A stretch of DNA of 64,000 nucleotides from Pyrinomonadaceae bacterium (GTDB taxonomy: Bacteria; Acidobacteriota; Blastocatellia; Pyrinomonadales; Pyrinomonadaceae): assembly GCA_019694355.1 (NCBI GenBank), contig JAIBCB010000001.1, positions 882,048-946,047 on the forward strand. The letters run 5' to 3'. Shown one piece after another: positions 1-9,148 of the stretch; positions within the stretch are counted from its first letter, which is position 1; every line of letters begins with the position of its first letter. Position numbers and translations under genes: made by a program. A model generated the notes under the pieces. It worked only from the letters and a program-made list of their open reading frames with translations, was not told where the DNA came from and ran no database searches.

Positions 1-1413
1 CTTGTCGAACGGCACTTCTTCGTAGCGTTCGGTCTTCACATGGTCGGTCGGCCCGAAGGTTCCGCTGATCTCACGGTCGCGCAGCTGCTGCATCCGTTCA
101 TAGCCCGGAACATGATGCTGCTTCGGCATAAAGCCCCACGCAAGGCCGCCTGTTACGAACTGCAGGCCGGTGTTGATGAGCGCCGGCCAACGACCGCTCT
201 GAAACGCTCCGTGAAAGTTGCGAACGCTGTGGAGCTCGTCGTAGATCCAGCTGAACGTCACTTTTTCCGTGTAAGCGGCGAGCGTCTCGGATGAGAAATC
301 TCCCTTCTCGAACGCGTGAATGATCGTTTCGGCAGCCAGCATTCCGCTCTTCATCGCAAGGTGAATTCCCTTGATCCGCTGGCCGTTCAGAAACGCGGCA
401 CATTCGCCGACGAGCAGCACGCCGTCAGCATAAAGCTTTGGCATTGTGTTCCAGCCGCCGGTATTGATCGTCTTGGCACCGTATTTGACCATCTTGCCGC
501 CTTCGAGAACGGCTGCGACCATGGGATGCGTCTTGAATTTTTGAAACTCTGCGTGCGGATCGATGAGCGGGTCCTCATAATCCAGCCCCGTAACATAGCC
601 GATGCTGACCATGTTGTTCTTTAGGCCGTAGATCCAGCCGCCGCCGTACGTGCGTGTGTCTGAAGGAAATCCAAGTGTGTGAACGACCTTGCCTTCAGGA
701 AAATTGCCGGCGGGCAGTTCCCAAAGCTCCTTTACACCAAGCGAGAAAGCCTGAGTCTCGCTGTCTTCGTCAAGCCCAAGGCGGGCGGTCAACTGCTTTG
801 TTAGCGAGCCTCTAGAACCTTCGCCAAGTACCGTAACCTTCGCGAGAATATCAACGCCCGGTTCATAGTTCGGCTTCTTCTTGCCGTCTTTATCGATTCC
901 CTTGTCGCCCGTTCGGATGCCGATTACGGCATTATTCTCATCGTAAAGGACCTCGGCAGCAGGAAATTCGGGGAAAATGTTGACGCCCGCAGCTTCGCAT
1001 TTCTCCGCGAGCCATTCGCAGACGCGGCTGAGGCTTACAATGTATTTTCCTTTGTTCTTAAGCGGCGGCGGGACGAGCGGTGAGTTAAAACCTCTCTTTT
1101 CACCAAGATACCAGAACGCGTCTTCCGTCACTACCGAATCGACCGGACAGCCTTCGCCAAGAAAATCCGGCATCAATTCGCGCATCGCGCGCGGATCCAT
1201 CACCGCACCCGAAAGGATGTGAGCACCGACGGCCGGCCCTTTTTCAACGATCGCGATCTCTAGGTCATCGACGGTCTTGCCGAACTTCAAGTTCTTTTCG
1301 ACCATTTCGTTGTGCAGTTTGATCTGCATCTTTAGATGCAGCGCCGCCGCAAGGTTCGCCGGCCCCGCACCAACAAACACAACATCCATCGGAACCTGTT
1401 CTCGTTCACTCAT
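1..1413 (-). CDS. Electron-transfer flavoprotein:ubiquinone oxidoreductase (ETF-QO), C-terminus cut by window
   Basis: ETF-QO passes electrons from reduced electron-transfer flavoprotein (fatty-acid and amino-acid oxidation) to the membrane quinone pool, using FAD and a 4Fe-4S cluster. The reading frame is open from an ATG at 1413 to the window edge, giving 471 residues. The N-terminus has the FAD-binding VVFVGAGPANLAAALHLK segment (about residues 11-28), then EIAIVEKGPAVGAHILSGAV, and later the family's GWNTMPKLYADGVLLVGE stretch and GIHLAMKSGMLAAETI. The C-terminal ferredoxin-like cluster domain lies outside the window. It is followed in transcription order by nothing visible here; mtnA lies upstream on the same strand, 130 bp away, so co-transcription is possible but not shown. 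Family assignment is firm; the missing end prevents checking cluster cysteines. Confidence 0.92.
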   Translation of the reverse strand, partial: MSEREQVPMDVVFVGAGPANLAAALHLKMQIKLHNEMVEKNLKFGKTVDDLEIAIVEKGPAVGAHILSGAVMDPRAMRELMPDFLGEGCPVDSVVTEDAFWYLGEKRGFNSPLVPPPLKNKGKYIVSLSRVCEWLAEKCEAAGVNIFPEFPAAEVLYDENNAVIGIRTGDKGIDKDGKKKPNYEPGVDILAKVTVLGEGSRGSLTKQLTARLGLDEDSETQAFSLGVKELWELPAGNFPEGKVVHTLGFPSDTRTYGGGWIYGLKNNMVSIGYVTGLDYEDPLIDPHAEFQKFKTHPMVAAVLEGGKMVKYGAKTINTGGWNTMPKLYADGVLLVGECAAFLNGQRIKGIHLAMKSGMLAAETIIHAFEKGDFSSETLAAYTEKVTFSWIYDELHSVRNFHGAFQSGRWPALINTGLQFVTGGLAWGFMPKQHHVPGYERMQQLRDREISGTFGPTDHVKTERYEEVPFDK

Positions 1414-1543
1414 AAATCGTTGTTGAAATTCCGTAACGGAGAATTATAACAGACTAAAAGATAGCTGTATATTTCCTCGGAGAAGCCAGTCAGCGAAAGG
1501 AAACGTAACTCGACGCCGATCTAAGTCCTGCCGCTATCACATT

Positions 1544-2599
1544 TCACGACTCAAACTGGGCTTTCAAACTTTCAGTATACGGTGCTCGTGCGACGCCTTT
1601 TTCGGTGATGATGGCGGTTACGAGATCGTTGGGCGTCACGTCGAAGGCGTAGTTGGTGATGCCGACGCCGTCGGGAGCAAGTTGGTGATCTCTAACGTGT
1701 GTGATCTCGCTACGGTCACGTTCTTCGATCGGAATGTCGTCGCCGGTCGGACAGTTAAGATCGACCGTCGAGAGCGGTGCCGCGACGTAGAACGGAATGT
1801 TGTGCCGCTTTGCGAGGACGGCGACCATATAGGTGCCGATCTTATTGGCGACATCGCCGTTCGCAGCGATTCGGTCGCTGCCGACGACGACGGCCTGCAC
1901 GCGGCCTTTCTTCATTACGTGGCCGCTCATATTGTCCGTGATGAGCGTGACGGGAATGTCGTCTTCCATCAATTCCCACGCTGTTAGACGTGCACCTTGC
2001 AGGTAAGGCCTCGTCTCGTCGGCGATGACCGAGATGTGTTTGCCTTGATCGATCGCTCCGCGAATCACGCCAAGAGCAGTTCCCCAAACTCCGCCCGTCG
2101 CGAGTGCTCCCGCGTTGCAATGCGTCAGAACAGTGGAATTGTCAGCGATCAGTTCCCCGCCGAATTGTGCGATGAGCCGCTGAGCTTCGATATCTTCATC
2201 GTGGATCGCTTTTGCTTCAGCTTCTAGGATCTGCTTTATCTCGATGACCTGTCTGCCTTCGGCCTTTGCCTTCTGAAATGCGGCCTTCATCCTATCGATC
2301 GCCCAGAAAAGATTCACCGCGGTCGGACGTGTCTTTCCGAGAACGTCACCCGCGAAATCAAGTTCTTCTTCGAGATCGGCGACCGTCGTACCGACAAATG
2401 CGGTTGCGGCCAACGCCATTCCGTACGCAGCTGAAACACCGATAGCCGGTGCACCACGCACGACCATATCCTTGATGCCCTTTGCGACATCGTCGTATGT
2501 CTTTAGGAGCAGCCATTTTTCTTCGGTCGGCAACAGTCGCTGGTCAAGCATTTCAACGCCCGCATCGGTTCGTCTGACAGGAATGATATTAAGTTTCAT
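1544..2599 (-). CDS. mtnA: S-methyl-5-thioribose-1-phosphate isomerase
   Basis: Converts methylthioribose-1-phosphate to methylthioribulose-1-phosphate in the methionine salvage pathway, in the cytosol. The 351-residue length is normal for the eIF2B-like MtnA family. Diagnostic segments are [14 protein letters not shown] near residue 47-60, the catalytic-cysteine region [20 protein letters not shown] (about 158-177) and the catalytic-aspartate region [21 protein letters not shown] (about 237-257). The start ATG at 2599 gives the canonical N-terminus ending in the [18 protein letters not shown] strand. No other methionine-salvage gene is visible nearby, so the gene stands alone here. High confidence. 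Confidence 0.95.
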   Translation of the reverse strand: MKLNIIPVRRTDAGVEMLDQRLLPTEEKWLLLKTYDDVAKGIKDMVVRGAPAIGVSAAYGMALAATAFVGTTVADLEEELDFAGDVLGKTRPTAVNLFWAIDRMKAAFQKAKAEGRQVIEIKQILEAEAKAIHDEDIEAQRLIAQFGGELIADNSTVLTHCNAGALATGGVWGTALGVIRGAIDQGKHISVIADETRPYLQGARLTAWELMEDDIPVTLITDNMSGHVMKKGRVQAVVVGSDRIAANGDVANKIGTYMVAVLAKRHNIPFYVAAPLSTVDLNCPTGDDIPIEERDRSEITHVRDHQLAPDGVGITNYAFDVTPNDLVTAIITEKGVARAPYTESLKAQFES

Positions 2600-2732
2600 A
2601 AAATTTCGGCTTTCCTGGTGGAGAAGGTTCTCGCGTCTTGATCTCGGTCAAACTAAGAATCTTACCGAAAAAGACGTGCACTCAAAAGGTTGGCGGAACT
2701 TTTTACACACGCCCCGGCGTTATAGTTTGCAT

Positions 2733-3413
2733 ATGCGGATCGAACACACATTGGATGAACTTCACTCTGCCGTTACGCAGAGATGGTGGATGCAGCTCTT
2801 TGCAGCGTTTACGCGGTGCATCATCGCGGTCGGATTCATTCCGCCGAGCATCCCGAAAATACTCCACAAGCCGTTCACAAGCCTGCCGGACTCAAACCCT
2901 GTCGGCCATTACTTCAATGCGTTGCTTGGAACCGGTTACTATTACGAGTTCATCGGGTGGTCGCAGCTGATCGCTGCGATCCTGCTCTTGATACCGCGGA
3001 CATCGCACATCGGAGCACTGCTTTTTTTCCCCATAATAGTAAATATCGCCATTCTGACAAATGCGGTCGGGTTCGCGGGAACGTGGCTCGTGACCATCTT
3101 TATGTCGCTCGCCGGTGTATTTCTGGTCGCTTGGGAATACGACCGTCTGAAGCCGATCATCTTTTTCACGCGAAGATCGAGGACACGCAAGTTCAGATTC
3201 CAATTCATTCTGATCCCGTTGGCGTTTGCCGTCGGCGGTGTCGCATTCGGGATCCTCGCTTGGTCGATCCGGCTTGGGAATTTGCCGAATTACCTAGCCA
3301 CGACCGGAGTTCTGGCGGTGATCGGAGCGGTCTTCGGACTTGTTGTCGCAATTCACTATTGGCTGATGCCGACCGGGACATTGACGAACGCGGCCGATTC
3401 TGCGCCAAAATAA
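2733..3413 (+). CDS. DoxX-like integral membrane protein
   Basis: A 226-residue protein with about five hydrophobic segments: residues 30-50 (FTRCIIAVGFIPPSIPKI region), 77-93 (IGWSQLIAAILLLI), 98-115, 118-137 and a final pair near 160-210. The tryptophan- and proline-containing first helix and overall plan resemble DoxX/DoxD-type quinone-linked membrane proteins, but the exact subfamily and function cannot be read from sequence. I chose the ATG at 2733 because a longer in-frame reading would begin inside mtnA on the other strand and lacks protein-like sequence. It lies 4 bp before the macrodomain gene and is probably co-transcribed with it. Confidence 0.7.
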   Translation: MRIEHTLDELHSAVTQRWWMQLFAAFTRCIIAVGFIPPSIPKILHKPFTSLPDSNPVGHYFNALLGTGYYYEFIGWSQLIAAILLLIPRTSHIGALLFFPIIVNIAILTNAVGFAGTWLVTIFMSLAGVFLVAWEYDRLKPIIFFTRRSRTRKFRFQFILIPLAFAVGGVAFGILAWSIRLGNLPNYLATTGVLAVIGAVFGLVVAIHYWLMPTGTLTNAADSAPK

Positions 3414-3417
3414 CAGA

Positions 3418-3960
3418 ATGACCGCATCATTCCTCGACGGCAGAGTAACTGCTCTCGTTGGTGACCTTACGAAACAAGCGACGGACGCGATCGTAAACGC
3501 CGCAAACTCGTCTCTGCTTGGCGGAGGCGGTGTCGATGGTGCGATACATCTCGCCGGCGGACCCGACATCCTTGCCCAATGCCGCGAGATCCGAGCAACG
3601 CAATATCCCGATGGACTGCCGGTCGGCAAAGCTGTTATCACGACGGGCGGCAAACTTCCGGCCAAGTTTGTGATCCACACGGTCGGCCCGCAATACGGTT
3701 TGAATCATGGTGCCGATGACGAACTGCTTGCTGCCGCCTACACAAATTCTCTTGCTCTTGCGGTTGAAAATTCGCTTACCTCGATCGCCTTCCCGTCGAT
3801 CTCTACGGGCGTCTATCGCTTCCCGAAGGAACGTGCCGCATGCGTCTCTTCGGCCGCAATAAAGACCTTTCTTGATAGCGATTCGGCCATCACATCGGTC
3901 AACTTGGTCTTCTTTCATCAGCCCGATCTGGAGACGTTTCTCAAATTGAACTCGTTCTAA
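3418..3960 (+). CDS. Macrodomain protein, probable O-acetyl-ADP-ribose deacetylase
   Basis: A 180-residue single macrodomain of the YmdB/MacroD type, which removes acetyl or ADP-ribosyl groups from O-acetyl-ADP-ribose or modified proteins in the cytosol. Motifs: GDLTKQATDAIVNAANSSLL (residues 16-35, adenine and ribose contact, with the NAAN signature), GGGGVDGAIHLAGG (36-49), and FPSISTGVYRFP (about 124-135), the phosphate-binding loop. All key elements of the hydrolytic MacroD subclass are present. Translation starts 4 bp after the stop of the DoxX-like gene, which suggests a two-gene unit. The physiological substrate is unknown. Confidence 0.9.
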   Translation: MTASFLDGRVTALVGDLTKQATDAIVNAANSSLLGGGGVDGAIHLAGGPDILAQCREIRATQYPDGLPVGKAVITTGGKLPAKFVIHTVGPQYGLNHGADDELLAAAYTNSLALAVENSLTSIAFPSISTGVYRFPKERAACVSSAAIKTFLDSDSAITSVNLVFFHQPDLETFLKLNSF

Positions 3961-4032
3961 ACGTCAACTGACCAATCTTGCTCTTCACTTTCGCGTCCGT
4001 TATATTCGTTCAATACCCTTCAAGCCAGAAAT

Positions 4033-6210
4033 ATGAGCGAAACCGCGCAAGAAGCACAGCAAGATACTCCAACTGTTAATTTTAGAGAGGATTTCAATAT
4101 AGACCGCCGGATCCCGGAAGCGCTGCGGCCGCTGTTCGAGATCTCGATGAATTTTTATTGGTCGTGGCAGCCCGAAGGTGTCGCGTTGTTTCGCGACCTG
4201 GACTCGCGTTTTTGGGATAAAAGCGAGCAGCGGCCAAGGGTCTTCCTTGAGAATGTTGAAAGTTTTCGCCTCTGGCTTCGGGCTTGCGATCCCGCGTATG
4301 TCGAGCGGCTGAATCAGTTCGCGGCCCGCCAAGCGGCGTATCTTTCGGTTCCCGCCGACGAAGGCACGGCACTAGCACCAACTCCGAAGATCGCTTACTT
4401 TTGTGCGGAATATGGCGTGCATAATTCCCTGCCGATCTATTCGGGCGGCCTCGGCATCCTGGCCGGTGACCATTTGAAGTCAGCGAGCGATCTGAATCTT
4501 CCGCTGACGGCGATCGGGCTTTTTTATCGTTACGGATTTTTCCGCCAGCACGTAAATCATGAAGGCTGGCAGGAAGAGACGTACAATGACCTCTTTGACA
4601 CAGAGCTCGCCCTTTCGCCGGTCGTCAAAGAAGATGGCTCTCGTCTGACCGTCTCTGTCCACATTCGCGGTCGTGAAGTTGTCTGCCGAGCCTGGCTTGC
4701 AAAGGTTGGCCGCATATCGCTTTATCTGCTTGATACCAACGTTCCTGAAAATTCCGAGGTAGATCGTCTCATTACGGGCCATCTTTACGGCGGAGATTCC
4801 GAGACGCGCATCGTGCAGGAAAAGGTGCTTGGGATCGGCGGTGTGCGTTTGCTGCGTGCTCTTGGGATCGGGGCCGATGTTTATCACTTGAACGAAGGCC
4901 ATGCAGGATTCTCGACGCTCGAGCTTGCATCGGAATTTCTCGCCGCAAACCCAGATAAAAATTTCGCGGACGCTATCCAAGCCGTGCGTGAGAAGTGCGT
5001 CTTTACGACGCATACGCCCGTGGCGGCCGGAAACGACGCATTCGAGCCGAACTTGCTTCTTGAATGTTTTAGTCAGGAATATCTGCGGTCCCTCAAGATC
5101 ACGGACAGCGAATTTCTCGCCCTCGGTCGCGCAAACTTGTCTGACGACAAAGAATATTTCGGGATGACGCCGCTTGCGATCCGAATGTGCCGCTCTTCGA
5201 ACGGCGTGAGCGAAAAGCACGGCCACGTGTCGCGCCAGCTCTGGCTGAAGATGTTCCCGGGCCTTGCCGACGCCGAAGCGGTGCCGATCACCGCGGTTAC
5301 GAACGGTGTTCATGCCCCGACATGGATCTCGCCATTGCTGCAGAGTCTTTACTGCCGAGAGCTTGGGGCAAATTGGCACGAGGCCGTTTGTGATGTGAGC
5401 AAATGGGGCTCTGCGGTCTGGAACATCCCGGATGAAGATATCTGGAGAGCTCATCAGGCTCTCAAGGGCCTTCTCATCTCGTATGTCCGCAGGCGAACCG
5501 CTACAAAAGACGCGGGCACGGTCGAGACCATTCATGAAAATGAAGATACGGCAACGCTCTTTTCGTCTGAGGTGCTCACGATCGGGTTTGCTCGGCGCGT
5601 CGCCGAATACAAACGTTGGGATCTGATCTTCTCCGATCTCCCAAGGCTTTTGAAGATGGTCGATGACGAAGAACGTCCTGTCCAATTCGTTTTTGCGGGC
5701 AAAGCACACCCGCAGGATAAGGTCGGAAAGTCGGTGCTGCAAGAACTGCTCCGCATCAACAGCGACTCGAATTGGCAGCGGCGTGCCGTCTTTATTGAAG
5801 ACTACGATCAGGAGGTCGCACGATATTTGGTCCGCGGCGTTGACGTCTGGATGAACGTCCCTCGCAGGCCGATGGAGGCCAGCGGCACCAGCGGAATGAA
5901 GGCCGCGATGAACGGCGCACTCAATTTCTCGATCCTCGACGGTTGGTGGATCGAGGGTTACAACGGCAAGAATGGTTTTGCGATCGGCGGACTCGAGGCA
6001 ACGGGAACCGACGAGGAGATCGACAAGCAGGACGCAGAGTCTCTTTACAGCACGCTCGAAACTGAGGTCATCCCGGCATATTACGAGTTCGAAGACGGTA
6101 TTCGGAAGCGTTGGATAGGAATGATGCGCGAGGCGATCGGCACCCTAACGCCGCAATTTTCGACGGATCGGATGGTCGGCGATTATCTTGAGCGAATCTA
6201 CAAACATTAG
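4033..6210 (+). CDS. glgP: Alpha-glucan (glycogen/maltodextrin) phosphorylase, short GT35 type
   Basis: Phosphorolyses alpha-1,4-glucans to glucose-1-phosphate using pyridoxal phosphate. The 725-residue length and the N-terminal part (ALRPLFEISMNFYWSWQPE, residues about 31-49) fit the shorter bacterial/archaeal alpha-glucan phosphorylases rather than the classical 800-residue enzymes. Visible motifs: AYFCAEYGVHNSLPIYSGGL, LNEGHAGFSTLE, VFTTHTPVAAGNDAF, VAEYKRWDLI, and the PLP-lysine region MEASGTSGMKAAMNG (around residue 615-629). No glycogen synthase or branching gene is in view. It is followed 14 bp later by a membrane protein gene. Confidence 0.93.
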   Translation: MSETAQEAQQDTPTVNFREDFNIDRRIPEALRPLFEISMNFYWSWQPEGVALFRDLDSRFWDKSEQRPRVFLENVESFRLWLRACDPAYVERLNQFAARQAAYLSVPADEGTALAPTPKIAYFCAEYGVHNSLPIYSGGLGILAGDHLKSASDLNLPLTAIGLFYRYGFFRQHVNHEGWQEETYNDLFDTELALSPVVKEDGSRLTVSVHIRGREVVCRAWLAKVGRISLYLLDTNVPENSEVDRLITGHLYGGDSETRIVQEKVLGIGGVRLLRALGIGADVYHLNEGHAGFSTLELASEFLAANPDKNFADAIQAVREKCVFTTHTPVAAGNDAFEPNLLLECFSQEYLRSLKITDSEFLALGRANLSDDKEYFGMTPLAIRMCRSSNGVSEKHGHVSRQLWLKMFPGLADAEAVPITAVTNGVHAPTWISPLLQSLYCRELGANWHEAVCDVSKWGSAVWNIPDEDIWRAHQALKGLLISYVRRRTATKDAGTVETIHENEDTATLFSSEVLTIGFARRVAEYKRWDLIFSDLPRLLKMVDDEERPVQFVFAGKAHPQDKVGKSVLQELLRINSDSNWQRRAVFIEDYDQEVARYLVRGVDVWMNVPRRPMEASGTSGMKAAMNGALNFSILDGWWIEGYNGKNGFAIGGLEATGTDEEIDKQDAESLYSTLETEVIPAYYEFEDGIRKRWIGMMREAIGTLTPQFSTDRMVGDYLERIYKH

Positions 6211-6224
6211 CGTGTAAAAACCTT

Positions 6225-6920
6225 ATGCAGCCGCAATTCACCACCGGACAGATACGCCCGATCGATTGTGTCAAAGAGGGATTTCGCCTCATCAAGCAGG
6301 ACTATTGGCTCCTTTTCGCGATCACGATCATCGGTGCCTTCATCGCCGGCTTTAGCCTTTACGTGCTCGCAGGCCCGATGGTGTGCGGAATGATGCTCGC
6401 GTATTTTCGCGTTTTTGACGGCGGCAGAGCGGATTTTGACGACCTTTGGAAGGGGTTTGACTATTTCGGGAAAAGCATTCCGGTAGTCATCGCCGTCGTG
6501 CTCCCGATCGTGATCTACATCGTTGCCGCCTTCATCACGCTGTATCTGCCGATCGTGTTAATGGCCGTATCCGGCGGCAAAATAAGCCCTGATGAGATAC
6601 TGCCAGCATTCTTCATTGGAATCATCGTCGATGTCGTGATCGCTCTCATTATGGTCACGATCCATTCGTTCCTGATATTCGCATTTCCGCTGGTTGCTGA
6701 CCGTGGGCTTTCGGGATGGGAAGCAATGAAGCTCAGCGCACGTGCGACGCTGAAGAATATGGCGGGTGTTGCTGGGCTGATCGCCGTTAATATCGCGCTC
6801 AGCATCGCAGGTTATCTTGCGTTCTGTGTTGGAGTTTACCTTGTGATCCCGATCCTTATGGCAACGAACTTGGCCGCGTATCGCCAGGTCTTCCCAAGAA
6901 GCGCACCGGCTTTAAGCTAG
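6225..6920 (+). CDS. Hypothetical polytopic membrane protein
   Basis: A 231-residue protein with six hydrophobic stretches (about residues 28-52, 53-64, 88-118, 125-150, 180-205 and 205-222). An N-terminal cytoplasmic segment carries IRPIDCVKEGFRLIKQDYWLLF, a pattern common in DUF975-like and glycerophosphodiester-phosphodiesterase membrane-domain families, where a short amphipathic helix precedes the first membrane helix. I do not recognise a specific function. It sits between glgP (14 bp upstream) and a DUF971 gene (7 bp downstream), so it is likely part of one transcript. Confidence 0.65.
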   Translation: MQPQFTTGQIRPIDCVKEGFRLIKQDYWLLFAITIIGAFIAGFSLYVLAGPMVCGMMLAYFRVFDGGRADFDDLWKGFDYFGKSIPVVIAVVLPIVIYIVAAFITLYLPIVLMAVSGGKISPDEILPAFFIGIIVDVVIALIMVTIHSFLIFAFPLVADRGLSGWEAMKLSARATLKNMAGVAGLIAVNIALSIAGYLAFCVGVYLVIPILMATNLAAYRQVFPRSAPALS

Positions 6921-6927
6921 ATTCAAA

Positions 6928-7218
6928 ATGATAGAACCAATTCAAATCGTTGAAGAATCCGATACCGAGTTTACCATCAAATGGTCTGATGACAGTGAGA
7001 CTCGCTACAATGCCCTTTTCTTACGCCGCAGATGTCCATGTGCGATGTGCATCAATGAATGGACGGGCGAAAAGATGCTCGTTGACGATTCGATACCGGA
7101 GGACATCAAGATCAGCTCGACCGCCGTCGTCGGCCGATACGCTCTGAACTTCGTCTTCTCGGATCAGCACGACTCCGGGATCTTCAGTTTTCAATACCTT
7201 CGCGAGATCGCCGAATAA
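6928..7218 (+). CDS. DUF971 / gamma-butyrobetaine hydroxylase N-terminal-like protein
   Basis: A 96-residue protein consisting of one GBBH-like N-terminal domain. The family signature is visible as the RITWSDG-like EFTIKWSDDSETRYNALFLRRRCPCAMCINEWTG region (residues 15-48), with closely spaced cysteines CPCAMC that bind metal in related proteins, and the C-terminal YALNFVFSDQHDSGIFSFQYLRE segment. Stand-alone members are often found near Fe-S cluster or Mrp/ApbC genes; none is visible here. Biochemical role unknown. Confidence 0.85.
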   Translation: MIEPIQIVEESDTEFTIKWSDDSETRYNALFLRRRCPCAMCINEWTGEKMLVDDSIPEDIKISSTAVVGRYALNFVFSDQHDSGIFSFQYLREIAE

Positions 7219-7258
7219 CCTCATTTTTCATGGGCTCGGACGTGTTAGAATAGAGCCT

Positions 7259-7531
7259 ATGAATGAGCGTGAGATCTTTAATGAGCGTCAGGAAATAAAG
7301 AGTGCAAGCTTTTCGTGCCCGTATTGCAGGGAACGGCAGGATTATGATGTCCGTTGGCTCAAGCGAACAAAGAAGAAAGACCTGCCCCGCGGCCTGAACG
7401 AGCAGCAGAAAGCTCAGTTCGCGAAATCGCGCGACTACATGGTTCGCGTTGACGATGTGCTGGTTTGCCGCAATATTCGCTGTCGAAAGCGTTTCGACAT
7501 TCCTTCGTCACAGACCGTCGTTTTCATCTAA
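7259..7531 (+). CDS. Small putative zinc-binding protein
   Basis: A 90-residue basic protein with two cysteine pairs, CPYC at residues 20-23 and CRNIRC at 70-75, spaced like a split zinc ribbon around a lysine- and arginine-rich middle. I do not recognise the family. The start ATG at 7259 has little Shine-Dalgarno signal upstream (the stretch reads tagaatagagcct, which contains a TAGAAT box that could be a -10 hexamer, implying a very short leader). It ends directly before a strong bidirectional hairpin, so it terminates the glgP-side transcript. Confidence 0.6.
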   Translation: MNEREIFNERQEIKSASFSCPYCRERQDYDVRWLKRTKKKDLPRGLNEQQKAQFAKSRDYMVRVDDVLVCRNIRCRKRFDIPSSQTVVFI

Positions 7532-7535
7532 ATAG

Positions 7536-7571
7536 AAAAAGAGGCCGCCTTTTTCAGACAGCCTCTTTTTT
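7536..7571. terminator. Bidirectional rho-independent terminator
   Basis: The arms AAAAAGAGGC (7536-7545) and GCCTCTTTTT (7561-7570) are perfectly complementary, with a 15-nt loop. Because the stem begins with A-run and ends with T-run, it can stop transcription from both sides: the small zinc-binding gene on the plus strand and the converging TonB gene on the minus strand. Confidence 0.88.
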
Positions 7572-7588
7572 GTTTGTCCGGATCCCGA

Positions 7589-8875
7589 TCAATAGATCGC
7601 GAAAGTAAATTCTACGGTTTTCGTTGTATCTCTGCGAATACCGTTTACCATCGCCGGAGTGAACCGCATCGAACGGGCCGCCGCGATCGCCTGTTCGGTC
7701 AAACCGTATGGTAGCCCCTTGATCGTCGAAACTCCGCCGATACTTCCCGACGCCAGGAACGTAACACGCAGTGTGACCTTTCCTTGAACCTGATTCTGGC
7801 GAGCCGCGTCGGTATAGCTCGGCTTCGGCTTATATGTTACCTGCAGGCCTGAAGAAGGACCGGCTTTTGGCGGAGCTCCCAGCCCCTGATCGCCGTCACC
7901 TTCGCCGTCTCCATTGCCGTCTCCTTTGCCGTTGCCAAACCCGTTACCGTCTCCGTTGCCGGCACCGCCGCCTCGCCCATTGCCTTGTCCCAGGCCGTTT
8001 CCACTACCTATTCCACCACCTGTACCGTCGCCATTGGAAAGCGTTGTGTACTGGCTGTTCGGATCGCCCCAAACGCCGTTCGTCTTATCAAACTTCTTGT
8101 TGCCTTTGGTCGAAGGCGGAGGAAGGACCAACGCCGGATCATCAAGCCGCGGCACCTTTGCGTCAGGAGGACGGATCGGGTTCTGGGTTTGATCTGCGAG
8201 ATCGCCCTTCGATGCAGGAGTTTTTTCCTCACGACCGCCGCCGCCTCCGCCGCCAGCGTCATCCTTATCTTTCTTTTGCTGCTCTTCCTCGACCGTCATC
8301 GGGTCAAGGTCGATCAGGCTCGCACGCGAGATCTCATCGTTGATCGCGGCGATATCTAGGCTTTGGCTGAAGAGGTTGGCGATGATGCCGGTCAGTAGCG
8401 TCGCGGTTACGAGAAATGTCGCCCCGAGGAGAAGCCAATTCCGTTTCGCAACATCCTTCTCTTCGATCACGGTCACGTGAAACAGGCCGTCATCGACGTA
8501 ACCCGCCGAGGCTGTTTCGACCGAACGCATTCCATCCGCATCAAGCGGTTTCGAGACATAGACCGGCGCCGGTGCGATGATCTTGTGCTCGGGCTCGGCC
8601 GGCGATTCGACTTCGAGTACAGGTTCCGGCTCCGGAGCAATGATCTGTGGGGCCGCTTCAACTGCCGGTGCAGCAATGAACGCCGGCGGTTCAGGTTCGG
8701 GCATTTCAAGAGGCCCGGTGATCCTCGCCCTGCCCTCCGTTGCCTGAGGTTTCGCAGTCTCCTCAACTGGTTTCAATTCAAATGCTTGTAGTGTTGAGCC
8801 GCAAGTCGGACAAAAGCCGAATTTCTCGGCCCAATCTGCATCACAAGCGCTGCAATATTTGACGATCTTTCCCAT
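7589..8875 (-). CDS. TonB-domain protein with N-terminal zinc ribbon and Gly-rich linker
   Basis: TonB proteins couple the inner-membrane proton gradient to outer-membrane transporters. This 428-residue version has an N-terminal zinc ribbon (YCSACDADWAEKFGFCPTCG, residues 7-26), an acidic Pro/Glu-rich segment (about 30-110), one membrane helix (NWLLLGATFLVTATLLTGII, about 145-164), a long Gly/Asn/Asp linker (about 265-335) and a C-terminal TonB domain (YKPKPSYTDAARQNQVQGKV..., about 350-428). The cytoplasmic-side zinc ribbon and a Gly-rich rather than Pro-Lys-rich periplasmic spacer are unusual. No ExbB/ExbD genes are adjacent, so partners must be elsewhere. An alternative reading is a general TonB-C envelope protein not tied to transport. 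Confidence 0.85.
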   Translation of the reverse strand: MGKIVKYCSACDADWAEKFGFCPTCGSTLQAFELKPVEETAKPQATEGRARITGPLEMPEPEPPAFIAAPAVEAAPQIIAPEPEPVLEVESPAEPEHKIIAPAPVYVSKPLDADGMRSVETASAGYVDDGLFHVTVIEEKDVAKRNWLLLGATFLVTATLLTGIIANLFSQSLDIAAINDEISRASLIDLDPMTVEEEQQKKDKDDAGGGGGGGREEKTPASKGDLADQTQNPIRPPDAKVPRLDDPALVLPPPSTKGNKKFDKTNGVWGDPNSQYTTLSNGDGTGGGIGSGNGLGQGNGRGGGAGNGDGNGFGNGKGDGNGDGEGDGDQGLGAPPKAGPSSGLQVTYKPKPSYTDAARQNQVQGKVTLRVTFLASGSIGGVSTIKGLPYGLTEQAIAAARSMRFTPAMVNGIRRDTTKTVEFTFAIY

Positions 8876-9148
8876 CTCTAACCTAGTAACCTCCGCACTC
8901 TTTTACAAACGCGAGATCAACTTTCAATTATAACCCGTTTTCCTTGAATGTTTAAGCCCTATTTTGCTTAACCTAAAACGCTTACACCTCAGGCGTTTAA
9001 GCCCGATGTCTTGATAGATGCCTTATACGTTTGACGCGATGCCTGCTCCCTGTCAAAATTTTACTGGAAGCTTCCCCAAAATTGGCTTAGCGGGCCGCCG
9101 CTACGGGCTCTTGCAACGTCAGACAGCTTTTTTGGCAACTAAGTCTTA

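Noticed and set aside
4480..5742. 420-residue minus-strand frame inside glgP
   Set aside because: It mirrors the phosphorylase codons and shows no recognisable motif or start site.
7834..8359. Plus-strand frames rich in Pro or Arg over the TonB linker
   Set aside because: They arise from the Gly-rich repeats on the minus strand.
8876..9148. Regulatory RNA in the spacer before the M16-like gene
   Set aside because: GTTTAAGCC occurs twice but I saw no stable fold or terminator to support an RNA gene.
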